Positions 6,761 to 17,110 of a stretch of DNA of 64,000 nt are shown here, in pieces (position 1 is the first letter of the stretch; each line of letters starts with the position of its first letter). The stretch comes from G965207335 sp965207335. GTDB taxonomy: Bacteria > Pseudomonadota > Gammaproteobacteria > PS1 > Pseudothioglobaceae. The notes beneath the pieces were generated by a model. The model did not search any database. It worked only from the letters and a program-made list of their open reading frames with translations, and was not told the DNA's origin. A program made the position numbers and the translations under genes. The stretch covers positions 62,001-126,000 of the forward strand of contig OZ242267.1 of NCBI GenBank assembly GCA_965207335.1. Direction: 5' to 3'.

Positions 6761-8092
6761 TTATTTAATAAACTTAGCTATATTATTTGCACTTTGTTTG
6801 ACAAAATTAATGTCCCTACCTTCTACCATTACCCTAATTAAGTTTTCCGTACCTGAACGGCGAATTAGTATTTTGCCATTACCTGCTAACTTGTTATTAA
6901 TATTAGTTATTTCTTGTTGTAATTTTGGGTTATTTTTTATATCATCCATAGTACTATTAGAGACAATGTTTAATAGGCATTGCTGATATTTTGGTATATT
7001 AGCAACTAATTTATCTAAACTTGTATTGTTAGCTACTATTGCTGATAAAACTTGCAGTGCTGCAATAATACCATCACCTGATGTTGTATGTTGAAAACAA
7101 ATTATATGTCCTGAGCCTTCTCCACCTAATATTAATTTGTGTTTTTGCATCTCTTTTATGACAAATCTATCGCCAATATCAGACTCATAAAAATCAATAC
7201 CCTCATTATTTAGGGCTTTTATAACCCCCATATTAGTCATTTTTGTACCAACAACAGCGTTATTTTTTAGTTTGCCTTGCCCGTGTAAATATTTAGCAAT
7301 AATAAATAGTATTAAATCCCCATCAACTATATTAGAATTACTGTCTGTCATAATAAGTCTATCGCCATCACCATCTAAGGCTATGCCTAAATTGGCATTT
7401 TCTTTTTTGACAATATCTTGTAAGTGCTTAGTATCAGTAGCACCGCAATCTTTATTAATGTTTAAACCATCAGGATTATCGTTAATACTTATTACCTTAG
7501 CACCTAATTCTTTAAAAACAAAAGGGGCAATATGATAAGTAGCACCATTAGCACAATCAATCACTATTGTTAAATTTTTTAGGTGTAATGATTTATCAAA
7601 AGTACCTTTACAAAATTCAATATAACGCCCAACAGCTTGGTCGGCACGCCTTGCTTTGCCTATTTTTGTAGCCATGCTTATATTATTGGCATTAAGTTTT
7701 TTTATTATTTTATTTTGATAATCATCGCTTAGCTTAAAACCATTATTACAAAAAAACTTAATACCATTATCAACATAACTATTATGAGAAGCACTGATTA
7801 CTGCACCTACTGTGGCAGAATATGCCTTAGTCAAATAAGCAATAGCAGGAGTTGGCATAGGGCCTACTAAAATAACATTAGCACCAGATGCTAAAATACC
7901 AGCTTCTAATGCCGATTCAAGCATATAGCCAGATATACGGGTATCCTTGCCAATAATTACTGTGGCACTGCCTTTTTCTTTCATTAACACCGAGCCTAAT
8001 GCTTGTCCTAGTTTTAAGAAAAAACTGGGGGTAATAGGATAAATTCCTACCTTATTGCGAATACCGTCTGTGCCAAAATACTGATTATCCAT
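6761..8092 (-). CDS. glmM: Phosphoglucosamine mutase
   Basis: Converts glucosamine-6-phosphate to glucosamine-1-phosphate for UDP-GlcNAc, the precursor of peptidoglycan and lipopolysaccharide. At 443 residues it has the normal length. The four alpha-D-phosphohexomutase signatures are present: the N-terminal FGTDGIRN, the active-site loop ISASHNS with the phosphorylated Ser at residue 102, the Mg-binding DGDGDR near residue 240, the sugar-binding GEGSGH, and the C-terminal phosphate loop RRSGTENLIRVM. The usual Pro after ASHN is Ser here, a small deviation that should not abolish activity. It is the last gene of the ftsH-folP-glmM cluster on the minus strand, but a MITE-like element separates it from folP. 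Confidence 0.95.
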   Translation of the reverse strand: MDNQYFGTDGIRNKVGIYPITPSFFLKLGQALGSVLMKEKGSATVIIGKDTRISGYMLESALEAGILASGANVILVGPMPTPAIAYLTKAYSATVGAVISASHNSYVDNGIKFFCNNGFKLSDDYQNKIIKKLNANNISMATKIGKARRADQAVGRYIEFCKGTFDKSLHLKNLTIVIDCANGATYHIAPFVFKELGAKVISINDNPDGLNINKDCGATDTKHLQDIVKKENANLGIALDGDGDRLIMTDSNSNIVDGDLILFIIAKYLHGQGKLKNNAVVGTKMTNMGVIKALNNEGIDFYESDIGDRFVIKEMQKHKLILGGEGSGHIICFQHTTSGDGIIAALQVLSAIVANNTSLDKLVANIPKYQQCLLNIVSNSTMDDIKNNPKLQQEITNINNKLAGNGKILIRRSGTENLIRVMVEGRDINFVKQSANNIAKFIK

Positions 8093-8120
8093 AATAAAAT
8101 ATTTTACCCTTTAATTTTGT

Positions 8121-8225
8121 GAGATATTTGCATAAATAGGGGTGATTAGCAGAATTCTGATTTTTGCTTAATTAAGTGAGTGGAAACAGAGTTCTGATGA
8201 TTATTCATGCTTATGCAAAGGTCTT
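8121..8225 (-). repeat. MITE-like element, copy 3 (short form)
   Basis: About 105 bp, inverted relative to copies 1 and 2. Ends are GAGATATTTGCATAAA and TTATGCAAAGGTCTT, and the interior matches the 2554-2660 copy closely. It touches the folP stop codon (8224-8226), so its terminal bases form part of that codon, and it fills nearly the whole folP-glmM gap. Confidence 0.75.
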
Positions 8226-9030
8226 AATTTAGATTTTGTAATGCCAGAAAGGCATCTTTGGTTTGTTTTACATCGTGAACTCTGACAATATTAGCCCCAT
8301 TTATAACCGCAATAAATGCATATACCACACTGGCTATAATTCTATCGTCTATCTTAGTATTACCACCTAAGGCAGTATCTAACATAGATTTTCTAGATAT
8401 GCCTACTAATATTGGCAGTCCTAGAGGTTTAAAACTAGCTAGATTTTTTAATAAAGTTATATTGTGTTTATATGTTTTACCAAAACCAAAACCTGGGTCA
8501 ATAATAATTTTCTCTTTCTTAATACCTGCACTTAGGCATTTTGTTATTCTATCTTGCAAAAAATCATACACTTCTGGTACTACATTTTCATAACTAGGGT
8601 TATTTTGCATAGTTTTTGCTGTGCCTTTTTTATGCATTAAGCAAACGCTAACACCTGATTTTGCTACAATTGATATAGTATTGTCTTCTTGTAAGGCATT
8701 AACATCATTAACTAAGCTAGCACCAGCTGAAATAGCTTCACGCATGACAGATGCCTTGCTGGTGTCTATTGATATTTTTACATTTAGTCTTTGTGATAAA
8801 ACATTGATTATTGGAATAACTCTGGATAATTCTTCGTCTAATGACACTAAGTCCGCATTTGGTCTAGTTGATTCGCCACCTATATCAATAATATCAGCAC
8901 CATCTGCTAACATTTGCTCTGCTTTTATTGTTGCTTTATCAATATTATTATACAAAGCACCATCGGCAAAAGAGTCTGGGGTCATATTCAAAATCCCCAT
9001 AATAGTTGGCGTATTATTTAGAGACCACAT
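8224..9030 (-). CDS. folP: Dihydropteroate synthase
   Basis: Joins 6-hydroxymethyl-dihydropterin pyrophosphate with p-aminobenzoate to give dihydropteroate in folate synthesis; it is the target of sulfonamides. At 268 residues it has the normal TIM-barrel length. Family motifs are MGILNMTPDSFADG near residue 11, DIIDIGGESTRP near residue 46, the pterin-site segment IIDPGFGFGKT near residue 175, GISRKSML near residue 212 and the final RVHDV. The gene starts 26 bp after ftsH ends, which fits cotranscription. Its stop codon overlaps the end of a MITE-like element. Confidence 0.95.
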   Translation of the reverse strand: MWSLNNTPTIMGILNMTPDSFADGALYNNIDKATIKAEQMLADGADIIDIGGESTRPNADLVSLDEELSRVIPIINVLSQRLNVKISIDTSKASVMREAISAGASLVNDVNALQEDNTISIVAKSGVSVCLMHKKGTAKTMQNNPSYENVVPEVYDFLQDRITKCLSAGIKKEKIIIDPGFGFGKTYKHNITLLKNLASFKPLGLPILVGISRKSMLDTALGGNTKIDDRIIASVVYAFIAVINGANIVRVHDVKQTKDAFLALQNLN

Positions 9031-9056
9031 TTGATAATTACAAAATTAGTAAACTT

Positions 9057-10979
9057 TTAAGCAAATTTACCTTTTCTAGTATTTGGATTAAATTTACCTT
9101 TTTGTTTGTCATCATCTTTTTCTTCAACAGAAGATTTTCCTAACTCTTTAGAATATTCATCAGAATCAACAATAGTAGTAGAATCACGCATTGGTTGTCT
9201 GTCCATTAAGTCGTCTATTTGCTTTTTATCTATGGTTTCATACTCAATCAAAGCATCTTTCATAGCGTGTAAAATATCAATATTTTTATTAAGTATTTTG
9301 TAGGCTGAATTGTAGTTAGCATCAATAATTTTACGAACTTCAACATCTATTTCTTTAAATGTTTCCTCAGATATGTGCTTGTGTTTAGTAACTTGTCGTC
9401 CTAAAAATATCTCACTTTCTTCTTCACCATAGGCTATAGGCCCCATCTTATCTGACAAACCCCATAACTTTACCATTTTATGGGCTAATTCTGTTGCCCT
9501 TTTAATATCATTACTAGCACCTGTTGTGATTTTATCATCCCCATAAATAATTTTTTCAGCAATACGACCACCAAAAAGACTTGCTATTTGGCTGTTAAGT
9601 TTTAGTTTTGACACACTATAATTATCCTTAGTAGGTAAAAACATAGTAACTCCAAGTGCCATACCTCTTGGAATAATGCTTACTTTATATACTGGGTCGT
9701 GTTCTGGGACTAATCTACCCACAATAGCATGTCCTGATTCGTGATATGCGGTAAGAGTTTTTTCGCTCTCATCCATAATCATAGTTTTGCGTTCAGAACC
9801 CATCATAATTTTATCTTTTGCGGATTCAAGGTCAAACATACCAACAATTTTTTTATTTAATTTAGCGGCTATTAGTGCTGCTTCATTAACAAGATTTGCC
9901 AAGTCAGCCCCAGAAAAACCAGGAGTACCTCTGGCAATGTCTATAGATTTCACATTTTTTGCTATTGGTAATGGACGCATATGTACTTTTAGTATTTCAT
10001 CCCTACCTTTAATATCTGGCAAACCTACCATTACTTGCCTATCAAATCTACCCGGTCTTAGTAGTGCTGGGTCTAAGACATCAGGGCGATTAGTTGCTGC
10101 TACAACAATAACACCATCATTATGGGTAAAGCCGTCCATTTCTACTAATAATTGGTTTAGTGTTTGCTCTCTTTCATCGTTACCACCACCCATACCAGCA
10201 CCTCTTTGGCGTCCTACTGCATCAATTTCATCAATAAATATTATACAAGGTGATTGTTTTTTTGCTTGTTCAAACATATCACGAACTCTAGATGCACCAA
10301 CACCAACAAACATTTCTACAAAATCAGAGCCAGATATAAAGAAAAATGGCACTTTAGCCTCACCAGCTATAGCTTTAGCAAGTAGAGTTTTACCAGTACC
10401 AGGAGGTCCTGCCATTAATACTCCCCTAGGTATTCTACCGCCTATTGCTTCGAATTTTTTAGGATTTTTTAAAAACTCAACTATCTCAGATACTTCTTCT
10501 TTTGCCTCATCAATACCAGCTACACTGTCAAAACTAATATCACTATCGCCAACATTAATAAGTTTAGCCTTAGACCTGCCCATACTAAGAGGGTTTTTTC
10601 CTCCCATAGCACCACCTGAACCTTTAAGGCTATATAATAAAATGCCAAGTATTAATAAAATTGGTGCAAGAGATATAAATAATTGCTTTAAAAAACCATC
10701 TTTTTCAGGAGGTAATGCTTCAACATCAACTCTATTATCTATTAAATCACCCATAAGCCCTAAATCACCTGGGCTATAAGTAACAAAGTCGTTACCACTA
10801 TCATCAACGCCCTTAATTTGACTGCCTTGAATGCTTACTTTAACAACACTACCATTTTTAACATTACTAATAAACTCAGAGTAGTGAATACGGTTGTTTT
10901 GCTCTTTACTTTCAAAATGATTGAATAAAGATGTTAGTGCGATTCCAATTAACAACCAAAATAATAAATTTTTAAACAT
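9057..10979 (-). CDS. ftsH: ATP-dependent zinc metalloprotease FtsH
   Basis: An inner-membrane AAA protease that degrades misfolded membrane proteins and regulatory proteins such as LpxC. The start was set at the ATG at 10977-10979, giving 640 residues that begin MFKNLLFWLLIGIAL, the usual FtsH N-terminal membrane helix. An in-frame ATG 75 bases upstream would add an atypical hydrophobic extension. A second membrane segment (LFISLAPILLILGILLYSL) follows the periplasmic domain. The AAA module has Walker A GPPGTGKT, Walker B IIFIDEIDAVG and the SRH segment ending RPGRFDRQV. The zinc motif is HESGH. The C-terminus is charged and disordered-looking. It leads the ftsH-folP-glmM cluster and is divergent from gcvP. 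Confidence 0.95.
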   Translation of the reverse strand: MFKNLLFWLLIGIALTSLFNHFESKEQNNRIHYSEFISNVKNGSVVKVSIQGSQIKGVDDSGNDFVTYSPGDLGLMGDLIDNRVDVEALPPEKDGFLKQLFISLAPILLILGILLYSLKGSGGAMGGKNPLSMGRSKAKLINVGDSDISFDSVAGIDEAKEEVSEIVEFLKNPKKFEAIGGRIPRGVLMAGPPGTGKTLLAKAIAGEAKVPFFFISGSDFVEMFVGVGASRVRDMFEQAKKQSPCIIFIDEIDAVGRQRGAGMGGGNDEREQTLNQLLVEMDGFTHNDGVIVVAATNRPDVLDPALLRPGRFDRQVMVGLPDIKGRDEILKVHMRPLPIAKNVKSIDIARGTPGFSGADLANLVNEAALIAAKLNKKIVGMFDLESAKDKIMMGSERKTMIMDESEKTLTAYHESGHAIVGRLVPEHDPVYKVSIIPRGMALGVTMFLPTKDNYSVSKLKLNSQIASLFGGRIAEKIIYGDDKITTGASNDIKRATELAHKMVKLWGLSDKMGPIAYGEEESEIFLGRQVTKHKHISEETFKEIDVEVRKIIDANYNSAYKILNKNIDILHAMKDALIEYETIDKKQIDDLMDRQPMRDSTTIVDSDEYSKELGKSSVEEKDDDKQKGKFNPNTRKGKFA

Positions 10980-11097
10980 GTTTTTAAGTTTATAAAAGTA
11001 AGTAAATATACTATATAAGAGTAATATAGTCAATAAAGGCATAGATTTTATCATAGTATATAAGTATAATAATTATTTTTATTTTGATGCCTTAATA

Positions 11098-13884
11098 ATG
11101 ACTAATGAATTTTTAGTTAGACATATTGGATTATCTACAGCTAATATACAAGAAATGCTATTTACAATTAAGGCAAAATCCTTAGATGATATGGTAAAAA
11201 AAATTCTGCCAGAAGATATTTTAATGAGTAATGACTTAAAATTAGAATGCGGAGAAAGTGAGGCAGTAGTTAGTAATAAAAGTATTAAGTTAAGCAATAA
11301 AAATAAATTATTAACTAGTTTTATAGGACAGGGTTATTATAATACACTAACCCCTAGTGTAATTAAAAAAAGCATCTTAGAAAATTCTACTTGGTATAGT
11401 GCATATACTCCATATCAAGCAGAAATATCTCAGGGTAGATTAGAAATGTTGCTTAATTTCCAACAAATGATTATTGATTTAACTGGTATGGATATTAGTA
11501 ATGCTTCTTTACTAGATGAGGCAACATCGGTAGCAGAAGCAACTACTTTATGTAAAAGAGTAAATAACAGCAATAAATCTAATAAGTTATTTGTTGATAA
11601 AAACACCCATCCTCAAACAATAAGTGTGCTAAATACTAGAACTAAGCCTGTTGGTATAGAATTAATAATAGGCGATATGGTAAATTACGATTTTAACGAT
11701 TGTTTTGCTATTGTGCTATCTTATCCTAATACTTTGGGGCAAATATTTGACTTAACAGATATTATAAATAAAGCCAAAACTGCTAATGTTATGAGTATTG
11801 TTAGTGTTGATTTGATGGCATTAACACTATTAAAAACTCCAGCAGAAATGGGTGCTGATGTGGTAGTAGGTAGTAGTCAAAGATTTGGCGTACCACTTGG
11901 TTTTGGTGGTCCACATGCAGGGTTTTTAGCAACTAAACATGAATATAAAAGAGCTATCCCGGGCAGGATTATTGGGGTATCAAAAGATATATCGGGTAAT
12001 AAAGCTCTAAGAATGGCACTACAAACCAGAGAGCAACACATAAGACGCGATAAGGCAACTAGTAATATTTGTACTGCACAAGTTTTATTAGCAGTAATGG
12101 CCGCATCCTATGCTATTTATCATGGTAGAGATGGGCTAAAAAATATTGCTAATCGCATCCATAAATTAGCATCTAGGCTAAAAAATAGTTTGCTTACAAA
12201 TGATATTATGGTTTTAGCGGGTAATTTTTTTGATACCATTACTATAACCAATATAAATGCAGAAGATATTTTAGCAAAAGCTGTTGCTAATAATATGAAT
12301 TTACGCAAGATATCAAACAATAGTGTAGCAATAGCCATTGATGAAACTACTAAGGACGAGGATATAAATAAGCTACTGGCTTTATTTGATGTTACTGATA
12401 CAAAAAATGATACTAGCAATATCAGTGTAAACTTATTACGAGATGATAATTTTTTAAGTCATCAAGTATTTAATGACTATCATTCTGAGACAGAAATGAT
12501 GCGTTATTTACACAGGCTAGCCACGAAAGATATAGCACTTAATCAATCAATGATTGCACTTGGTTCTTGTACTATGAAACTTAATTCTGCTACACAAATG
12601 GCAACTATAAGTTTATCAGGATTTGCAAATTTACATCCTTTTGTACCAAAAAATCAAACCTTGGGCTATCAGCAGTTATTTAATGAGTTAGAAAACTCTC
12701 TTAAAGAAATTACAGGCTATGATGCAATATCCTTACAGCCTAATGCAGGCTCTCAGGGAGAATTTGCAGGACTTTTGGCTATCCAAAAATATCATAACTC
12801 TAAGGGCGATAATAATAGAAATATTTGCTTAATACCAACATCAGCACACGGGACCAACCCTGCTAGTGCAGTAATGGCAGGTATGGTAGTTAAGACTATT
12901 AAATGTGATATAAATGGCAATGTAGATTTAATAGATTTAGAGGACAAATTAATCAAAAATAGTGCCAATATATCAGCAGTTATGATAACTTATCCATCTA
13001 CTCACGGAATTTTTGAAAAACATATTCGTAAAATATGCGATTTAGTTCATAGCCATAAAGGGCAAGTTTATTTAGATGGTGCTAATCTTAATGCTATGAT
13101 TGGTTTAACACAAGTTGGTAAATTTGGTGCTGATGTATCACATATTAATTTACACAAAACTTTTGCTATTCCTCATGGTGGTGGTGGACCTGGTATGGGA
13201 CCTATTGGCGTTAAAAAACACTTAGTAGAATTTTTGCCTGGTGATCCACTAATAAAAGATAGTGGTGCTGTTAGTGCCTCGCAATACGGTAGTGCTAGTA
13301 TTTTACCAATATCTTGGGCTTATACAAAATTACTAGGTAGAGATGGAATGACACAATCTAGCAAAATAGCAATATTAAATGCTAATTATATAGCCACAAA
13401 ACTAGTTAAACACTATCCAATACTTTACTCAGATGATAATGGCTTTGTAGCCCATGAGTGTATTTTAGATTTAAGGCCTATAAAAAATATTAGTGGCATC
13501 ACCGAAGAAGATATAGCAAAACGCTTGATAGATTATAATTTTCATGCACCTACTATGTCATTTCCTGTTGCTGGAACTTTAATGATTGAGCCAACAGAAA
13601 GTGAGTCTAAAACCGAAATAGATAGATTTATAAATGCCATGATAAGTATTAAAACCGAAATAAATAAAGTAATCAATAATACTTGGGATAAAAACAACAA
13701 TCCACTAAAAAATGCCCCTCATACTATAAATGAAATGGTGCTTAACTGGGATTATCCATATAGTAAAGAAGAGGCGGTTTATCCGCTGAAATCCTTGCAA
13801 CAAAAAAGCTATTTTTCACCCGTTAAACGCATTGATAATGTTTATGGTGAGAGAAATTTATTTTGTTCTTGTCCTAGTGTGTAA
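11098..13884 (+). CDS. gcvP: Glycine dehydrogenase (decarboxylating), P-protein
   Basis: The pyridoxal-phosphate subunit of the glycine cleavage system. It decarboxylates glycine and passes the aminomethyl group to the H-protein lipoyl arm, feeding one-carbon units to folate. At 928 residues it is the fused single-chain form with an N-terminal half (to about 440) and a C-terminal half. The cofactor lysine is K687 in NLHKTF, followed by the glycine-rich IPHGGGGPGMGP loop. The N-terminus FLVRHIGLS is typical. The start ATG at 11098 lies in a short AT-rich divergent region shared with ftsH. gcvT and gcvH are not adjacent. The folP neighbourhood gives a loose folate link, but no riboswitch is visible upstream. 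Confidence 0.95.
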   Translation: MTNEFLVRHIGLSTANIQEMLFTIKAKSLDDMVKKILPEDILMSNDLKLECGESEAVVSNKSIKLSNKNKLLTSFIGQGYYNTLTPSVIKKSILENSTWYSAYTPYQAEISQGRLEMLLNFQQMIIDLTGMDISNASLLDEATSVAEATTLCKRVNNSNKSNKLFVDKNTHPQTISVLNTRTKPVGIELIIGDMVNYDFNDCFAIVLSYPNTLGQIFDLTDIINKAKTANVMSIVSVDLMALTLLKTPAEMGADVVVGSSQRFGVPLGFGGPHAGFLATKHEYKRAIPGRIIGVSKDISGNKALRMALQTREQHIRRDKATSNICTAQVLLAVMAASYAIYHGRDGLKNIANRIHKLASRLKNSLLTNDIMVLAGNFFDTITITNINAEDILAKAVANNMNLRKISNNSVAIAIDETTKDEDINKLLALFDVTDTKNDTSNISVNLLRDDNFLSHQVFNDYHSETEMMRYLHRLATKDIALNQSMIALGSCTMKLNSATQMATISLSGFANLHPFVPKNQTLGYQQLFNELENSLKEITGYDAISLQPNAGSQGEFAGLLAIQKYHNSKGDNNRNICLIPTSAHGTNPASAVMAGMVVKTIKCDINGNVDLIDLEDKLIKNSANISAVMITYPSTHGIFEKHIRKICDLVHSHKGQVYLDGANLNAMIGLTQVGKFGADVSHINLHKTFAIPHGGGGPGMGPIGVKKHLVEFLPGDPLIKDSGAVSASQYGSASILPISWAYTKLLGRDGMTQSSKIAILNANYIATKLVKHYPILYSDDNGFVAHECILDLRPIKNISGITEEDIAKRLIDYNFHAPTMSFPVAGTLMIEPTESESKTEIDRFINAMISIKTEINKVINNTWDKNNNPLKNAPHTINEMVLNWDYPYSKEEAVYPLKSLQQKSYFSPVKRIDNVYGERNLFCSCPSV

Positions 13885-13954
13885 CAAAATTGTTAGGCAA
13901 AAATTTGTTGTATTATGTGCTGTTTAAAAATGCTAAAATGAATAAATTTAAAAT

Positions 13955-14752
13955 ATGACTAAACACTTGTATATTATCATCTTTATTTGTATAAACTTTA
14001 TAGTTAATACAGTACATGCTGATAACAATCAAAACATTGCTAAAATATTAACAACTAAAATTTACAATGACGCTAGTGAGCAATTTGTATTAGCTGAAAT
14101 TTATTTTGATGATAGTAAATACAATAAGGCAATAGAATTATTAAAAAAATCAGCACAACAAAACTATCTTCCAGCACAAATAAAACTAGCATCTTGGTAT
14201 TATTTTGGTTATGGCAGTGCAAAAATTAATTACAAAAAAGCTAGATTTTGGTATGAAAAGGCGGCTAATATTGGCGATGATAATGCCCAGTTAATCTTAG
14301 CTAATATGTACAGAGACGGAGAGGGCGGTAGTATTGATAATAACAAAGCTTTTAACTGGTATCTAAAATCAGAAAAACAAGGCAATATTGAGGCTACATA
14401 CTATCTTGGTTTTATGTATTTAAACGGCAAAGGGGTTGTAAAAAATGATAGAAAGGCATTTTTATTAGTACAAAAATCAGCATTAGATAGCTATCCTTAT
14501 GCACAATACACCTTAGCACAAATGTATAAACAAGGTTTGACAGTTATGCAAAATACTAGCAAATATCTAGCTTATTTAATAAAATCTGCTAAAAATAACT
14601 TCGCCAAAGCACAATACGAGTTAGCGAATCATTATTATTTTGCTGATAATAAACAGCAAGCAGCATATTGGATGGAAAAAGCATATCAGCAAAATTATCC
14701 TAATGCACGAAATTTATGGCATAAATTAAATTTAGAAACCTCAAGTAATTAA
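13955..14752 (+). CDS. Sel1-like repeat protein with signal peptide
   Basis: A 265-residue exported protein. Residues 1-22 form a signal peptide (hydrophobic stretch LYIIIFICINFIVNT, cleavage likely at VHA-DN). The rest is a solenoid of about six Sel1-like repeats of about 36 residues, with the pattern A-x-x-x-LA-x-x-Y-x-x-G-x-G; clear units include LILANMYRDGEGG, YYLGFMYLNGKGV and YTLAQMYKQG. Sel1 repeats mediate protein-protein contacts, often in the periplasm or in host interaction. The partner is unknown. It lies alone between gcvP and parC on the same strand. Confidence 0.85.
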   Translation: MTKHLYIIIFICINFIVNTVHADNNQNIAKILTTKIYNDASEQFVLAEIYFDDSKYNKAIELLKKSAQQNYLPAQIKLASWYYFGYGSAKINYKKARFWYEKAANIGDDNAQLILANMYRDGEGGSIDNNKAFNWYLKSEKQGNIEATYYLGFMYLNGKGVVKNDRKAFLLVQKSALDSYPYAQYTLAQMYKQGLTVMQNTSKYLAYLIKSAKNNFAKAQYELANHYYFADNKQQAAYWMEKAYQQNYPNARNLWHKLNLETSSN

Positions 14753-14834
14753 ATTTAACAGTACTATGTGTGAAATACTGCTTTTTATGTTGGGTATTTT
14801 TTGCCTAAGATAAAATTAATAAAACTTGTTACAC

Positions 14835-14860
14835 CACTGCATAATGCAGTGATTTTATTT
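14835..14860 (+). terminator. Candidate rho-independent terminator before parC
   Basis: A perfect seven-base-pair stem, CACTGCA-TAA-TGCAGTG, followed by ATTTTATTT. It lies downstream of the Sel1 gene and 28 bp before the parC ATG. The T-run is broken by A residues, so termination strength is uncertain; it could also act as a leader hairpin. Confidence 0.5.
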
Positions 14861-14878
14861 ACAGTATAAAATTGTAGA

Positions 14879-17110
14879 ATGGCAAAAGAAATAGATATTA
14901 ATATTGCAGATTTTAGTGAAAAATCATACTTAGATTATTCTATGTATGTAATTTTAGATAGGGCATTACCATTTATAGGCGATGGTTTAAAACCTGTGCA
15001 AAGGCGTATTATTTATGCTATGAGTGAGCTAGGATTAATACATAGTGCCAAATACAAAAAATCCGCTCGTACAGTAGGTGATGTATTAGGTAAATTCCAT
15101 CCTCACGGCGATAGTGCTTGTTATGAGGCTATGGTACTTATGGCACAGCCATTTTCATATCGCTATCCATTTATTGATGGACAAGGTAACTGGGGTGCTG
15201 AGGATGACCCTAAATCTTTTGCTGCTATGCGTTATACTGAATCTAAATTATCTGCTTATGCAAATTTATTATTACAAGAAATAACTCAAGGCACGGTTGA
15301 TTGGGCACCTAATTTTGATGCTAGTTTAGAGGAGCCAAAATACCTACCATCACAAGTACCAAACATACTATTAAATGGTGTTAGCGGGATAGCTGTTGGT
15401 ATGTCCACAGATATACCGCCACATAATTTAACAGAAGTTTTAAATGCCTGTATTTATTTATTAGATAATCCTAAGGCAAGCATAGAAAACATTATGCAAT
15501 TTATCCAAGCTCCAGACTATCCAACAGATGCCCAAATAATAACTAGTAACAAAGATTTACAAGAAATGTATGCAACAGGAAATGGCTCTATTAAAATGCG
15601 GGCAGAACACAGTATAGAGAATGGTAATATTGTAATTAATGCCTTGCCGTATCAAGCATCAGGGGCTAAGATAATTATGCAAATTGCTAATCAAATGCGT
15701 CTAAAAAAACTACCTTTAATAGAAGATATTAGAGACGAATCAGACCACAAAAACAGTACTAGAATAGTCATAGTTCCTAAGTCAAACAGAGTTGACCTTA
15801 ATAATTTAATACTACATTTATATGCTAGTTGTGATTTAGAAAAAAGCTATCGCGTTAATATGAATGTAATAGGGCTAAATGGTAAACCACAGGTTAAAAA
15901 TCTGCCAAGCATATTATTAGAGTGGCTGGATTATCGTCTGCAAATAGTTATTAGAAGATTAGAAACTCGTTTTGAAAAGATTTTAGCTAGATTAAATATT
16001 TTAGAGGGATTATTAATAGCGTTTTTAAATATTGATGAGATAATTCGTATTATTCGTTATGAATATAAGCCTAAAGATGTTTTGATGGCTAGGTTTAAGC
16101 TAAATGATAAACAAACAGAGGCAATATTAGAATTAAAATTGCGTAATTTAGCTAAATTAGAGGAAATAAAAATTCAAAATGAGCAAAATGAATTAACAAA
16201 GGAAAAAAACAATATAGAAAATATCTTAAATTCAAAAACAAAACTTAAAAATTTATTAAAAAAAGAATTACAGAATATAATTAAAAAATTTGGTGATAAT
16301 AGAAGATGTAAAATAAATACTAATGCTCCGCAAGCAAAATTATTATCAGAAGGGCAAATATCTCCAGTTGAAAACATTACCATAGTACTATCTAAAATGG
16401 GGTGGGTTCGTAGTGCTAAGGGACATGATATTGACCCTGTTGGTCTTAATTATAAGTCTGGAGATGGCTATTTAACCAGTATCAAAGCTCTTAGCAATCA
16501 AATGGTAGTTTTTTTAGATACCACAGGACGGACATATTCTTTAGCACCCCATACACTACCTAGTGCTAGGGGACAAGGAGAGCCATTAACTGGTAAATTA
16601 TCACCGCCTAGCGGTGCAGATTTTATTTCAATAATTACTGGTAAAGATGATGATAAAGTGTTATTAGCATCAAATATGGGCTATGGTTTTATTGCTAATA
16701 TAGGCGATTTAATATCAACTAGACAAAATGGCAAAAATGTTTTAACTATGCCTGATAATAGTAAAGCCATAGCACTAAGAAAAATAACTAATATAGCAAC
16801 TCAATATATAGCTATAGTTAGTAATTTAGGCAGATTATTAGTATTTAAAGTAGCAGAATTACCACAATTATCCAAGGGTAAAGGCAATAAATTAATTGAT
16901 ATAAAAAAAATAGATTTTAATGATAAAAAAGAATTTGTTAAAGATATAGCATTATTTTCAGATAATCAAAAATTAAAATTTTATTCTGGTAAACGCCATT
17001 TAACTATTAAGTTTGCTGATTTAGTTAATTATATATATAGCAGGGCAAAACGAGGCAATATGCTACCTAAGGGCTATCAAAGAGTTATTAAAATTGAGAT
17101 AATAGATTAA
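14879..17110 (+). CDS. parC: DNA topoisomerase IV subunit A
   Basis: The cleavage-rejoining subunit of topoisomerase IV, which decatenates daughter chromosomes together with ParE. At 743 residues it is a normal ParC rather than GyrA length. The catalytic tyrosine is Y119 in AAMRYTE. The quinolone-determining region reads HPHGDSACYEAM with S79 and E83, the drug-sensitive type. The C-terminal part (from about residue 490) carries degenerate beta-pinwheel blades such as VFLDTTGRTYSL and VLLASNMGYGFI. The ATG follows a hairpin with little leader. parE is not in the window. Confidence 0.95.
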   Translation: MAKEIDINIADFSEKSYLDYSMYVILDRALPFIGDGLKPVQRRIIYAMSELGLIHSAKYKKSARTVGDVLGKFHPHGDSACYEAMVLMAQPFSYRYPFIDGQGNWGAEDDPKSFAAMRYTESKLSAYANLLLQEITQGTVDWAPNFDASLEEPKYLPSQVPNILLNGVSGIAVGMSTDIPPHNLTEVLNACIYLLDNPKASIENIMQFIQAPDYPTDAQIITSNKDLQEMYATGNGSIKMRAEHSIENGNIVINALPYQASGAKIIMQIANQMRLKKLPLIEDIRDESDHKNSTRIVIVPKSNRVDLNNLILHLYASCDLEKSYRVNMNVIGLNGKPQVKNLPSILLEWLDYRLQIVIRRLETRFEKILARLNILEGLLIAFLNIDEIIRIIRYEYKPKDVLMARFKLNDKQTEAILELKLRNLAKLEEIKIQNEQNELTKEKNNIENILNSKTKLKNLLKKELQNIIKKFGDNRRCKINTNAPQAKLLSEGQISPVENITIVLSKMGWVRSAKGHDIDPVGLNYKSGDGYLTSIKALSNQMVVFLDTTGRTYSLAPHTLPSARGQGEPLTGKLSPPSGADFISIITGKDDDKVLLASNMGYGFIANIGDLISTRQNGKNVLTMPDNSKAIALRKITNIATQYIAIVSNLGRLLVFKVAELPQLSKGKGNKLIDIKKIDFNDKKEFVKDIALFSDNQKLKFYSGKRHLTIKFADLVNYIYSRAKRGNMLPKGYQRVIKIEIID

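Noticed and set aside
9787..10779. 330-residue antisense frame
   Set aside because: It lies wholly opposite the conserved AAA region of ftsH and reads as its shadow.
10980..11054. Longer FtsH N-terminus
   Set aside because: The extra 25 residues add a second hydrophobic start not found in the family. The internal ATG gives the usual FtsH beginning.
13885..13954. Possible promoter between gcvP and the Sel1 gene
   Set aside because: A TGCTAAAAT-like box is present, but there is no spaced -35 and the region is too AT-rich for a confident call.
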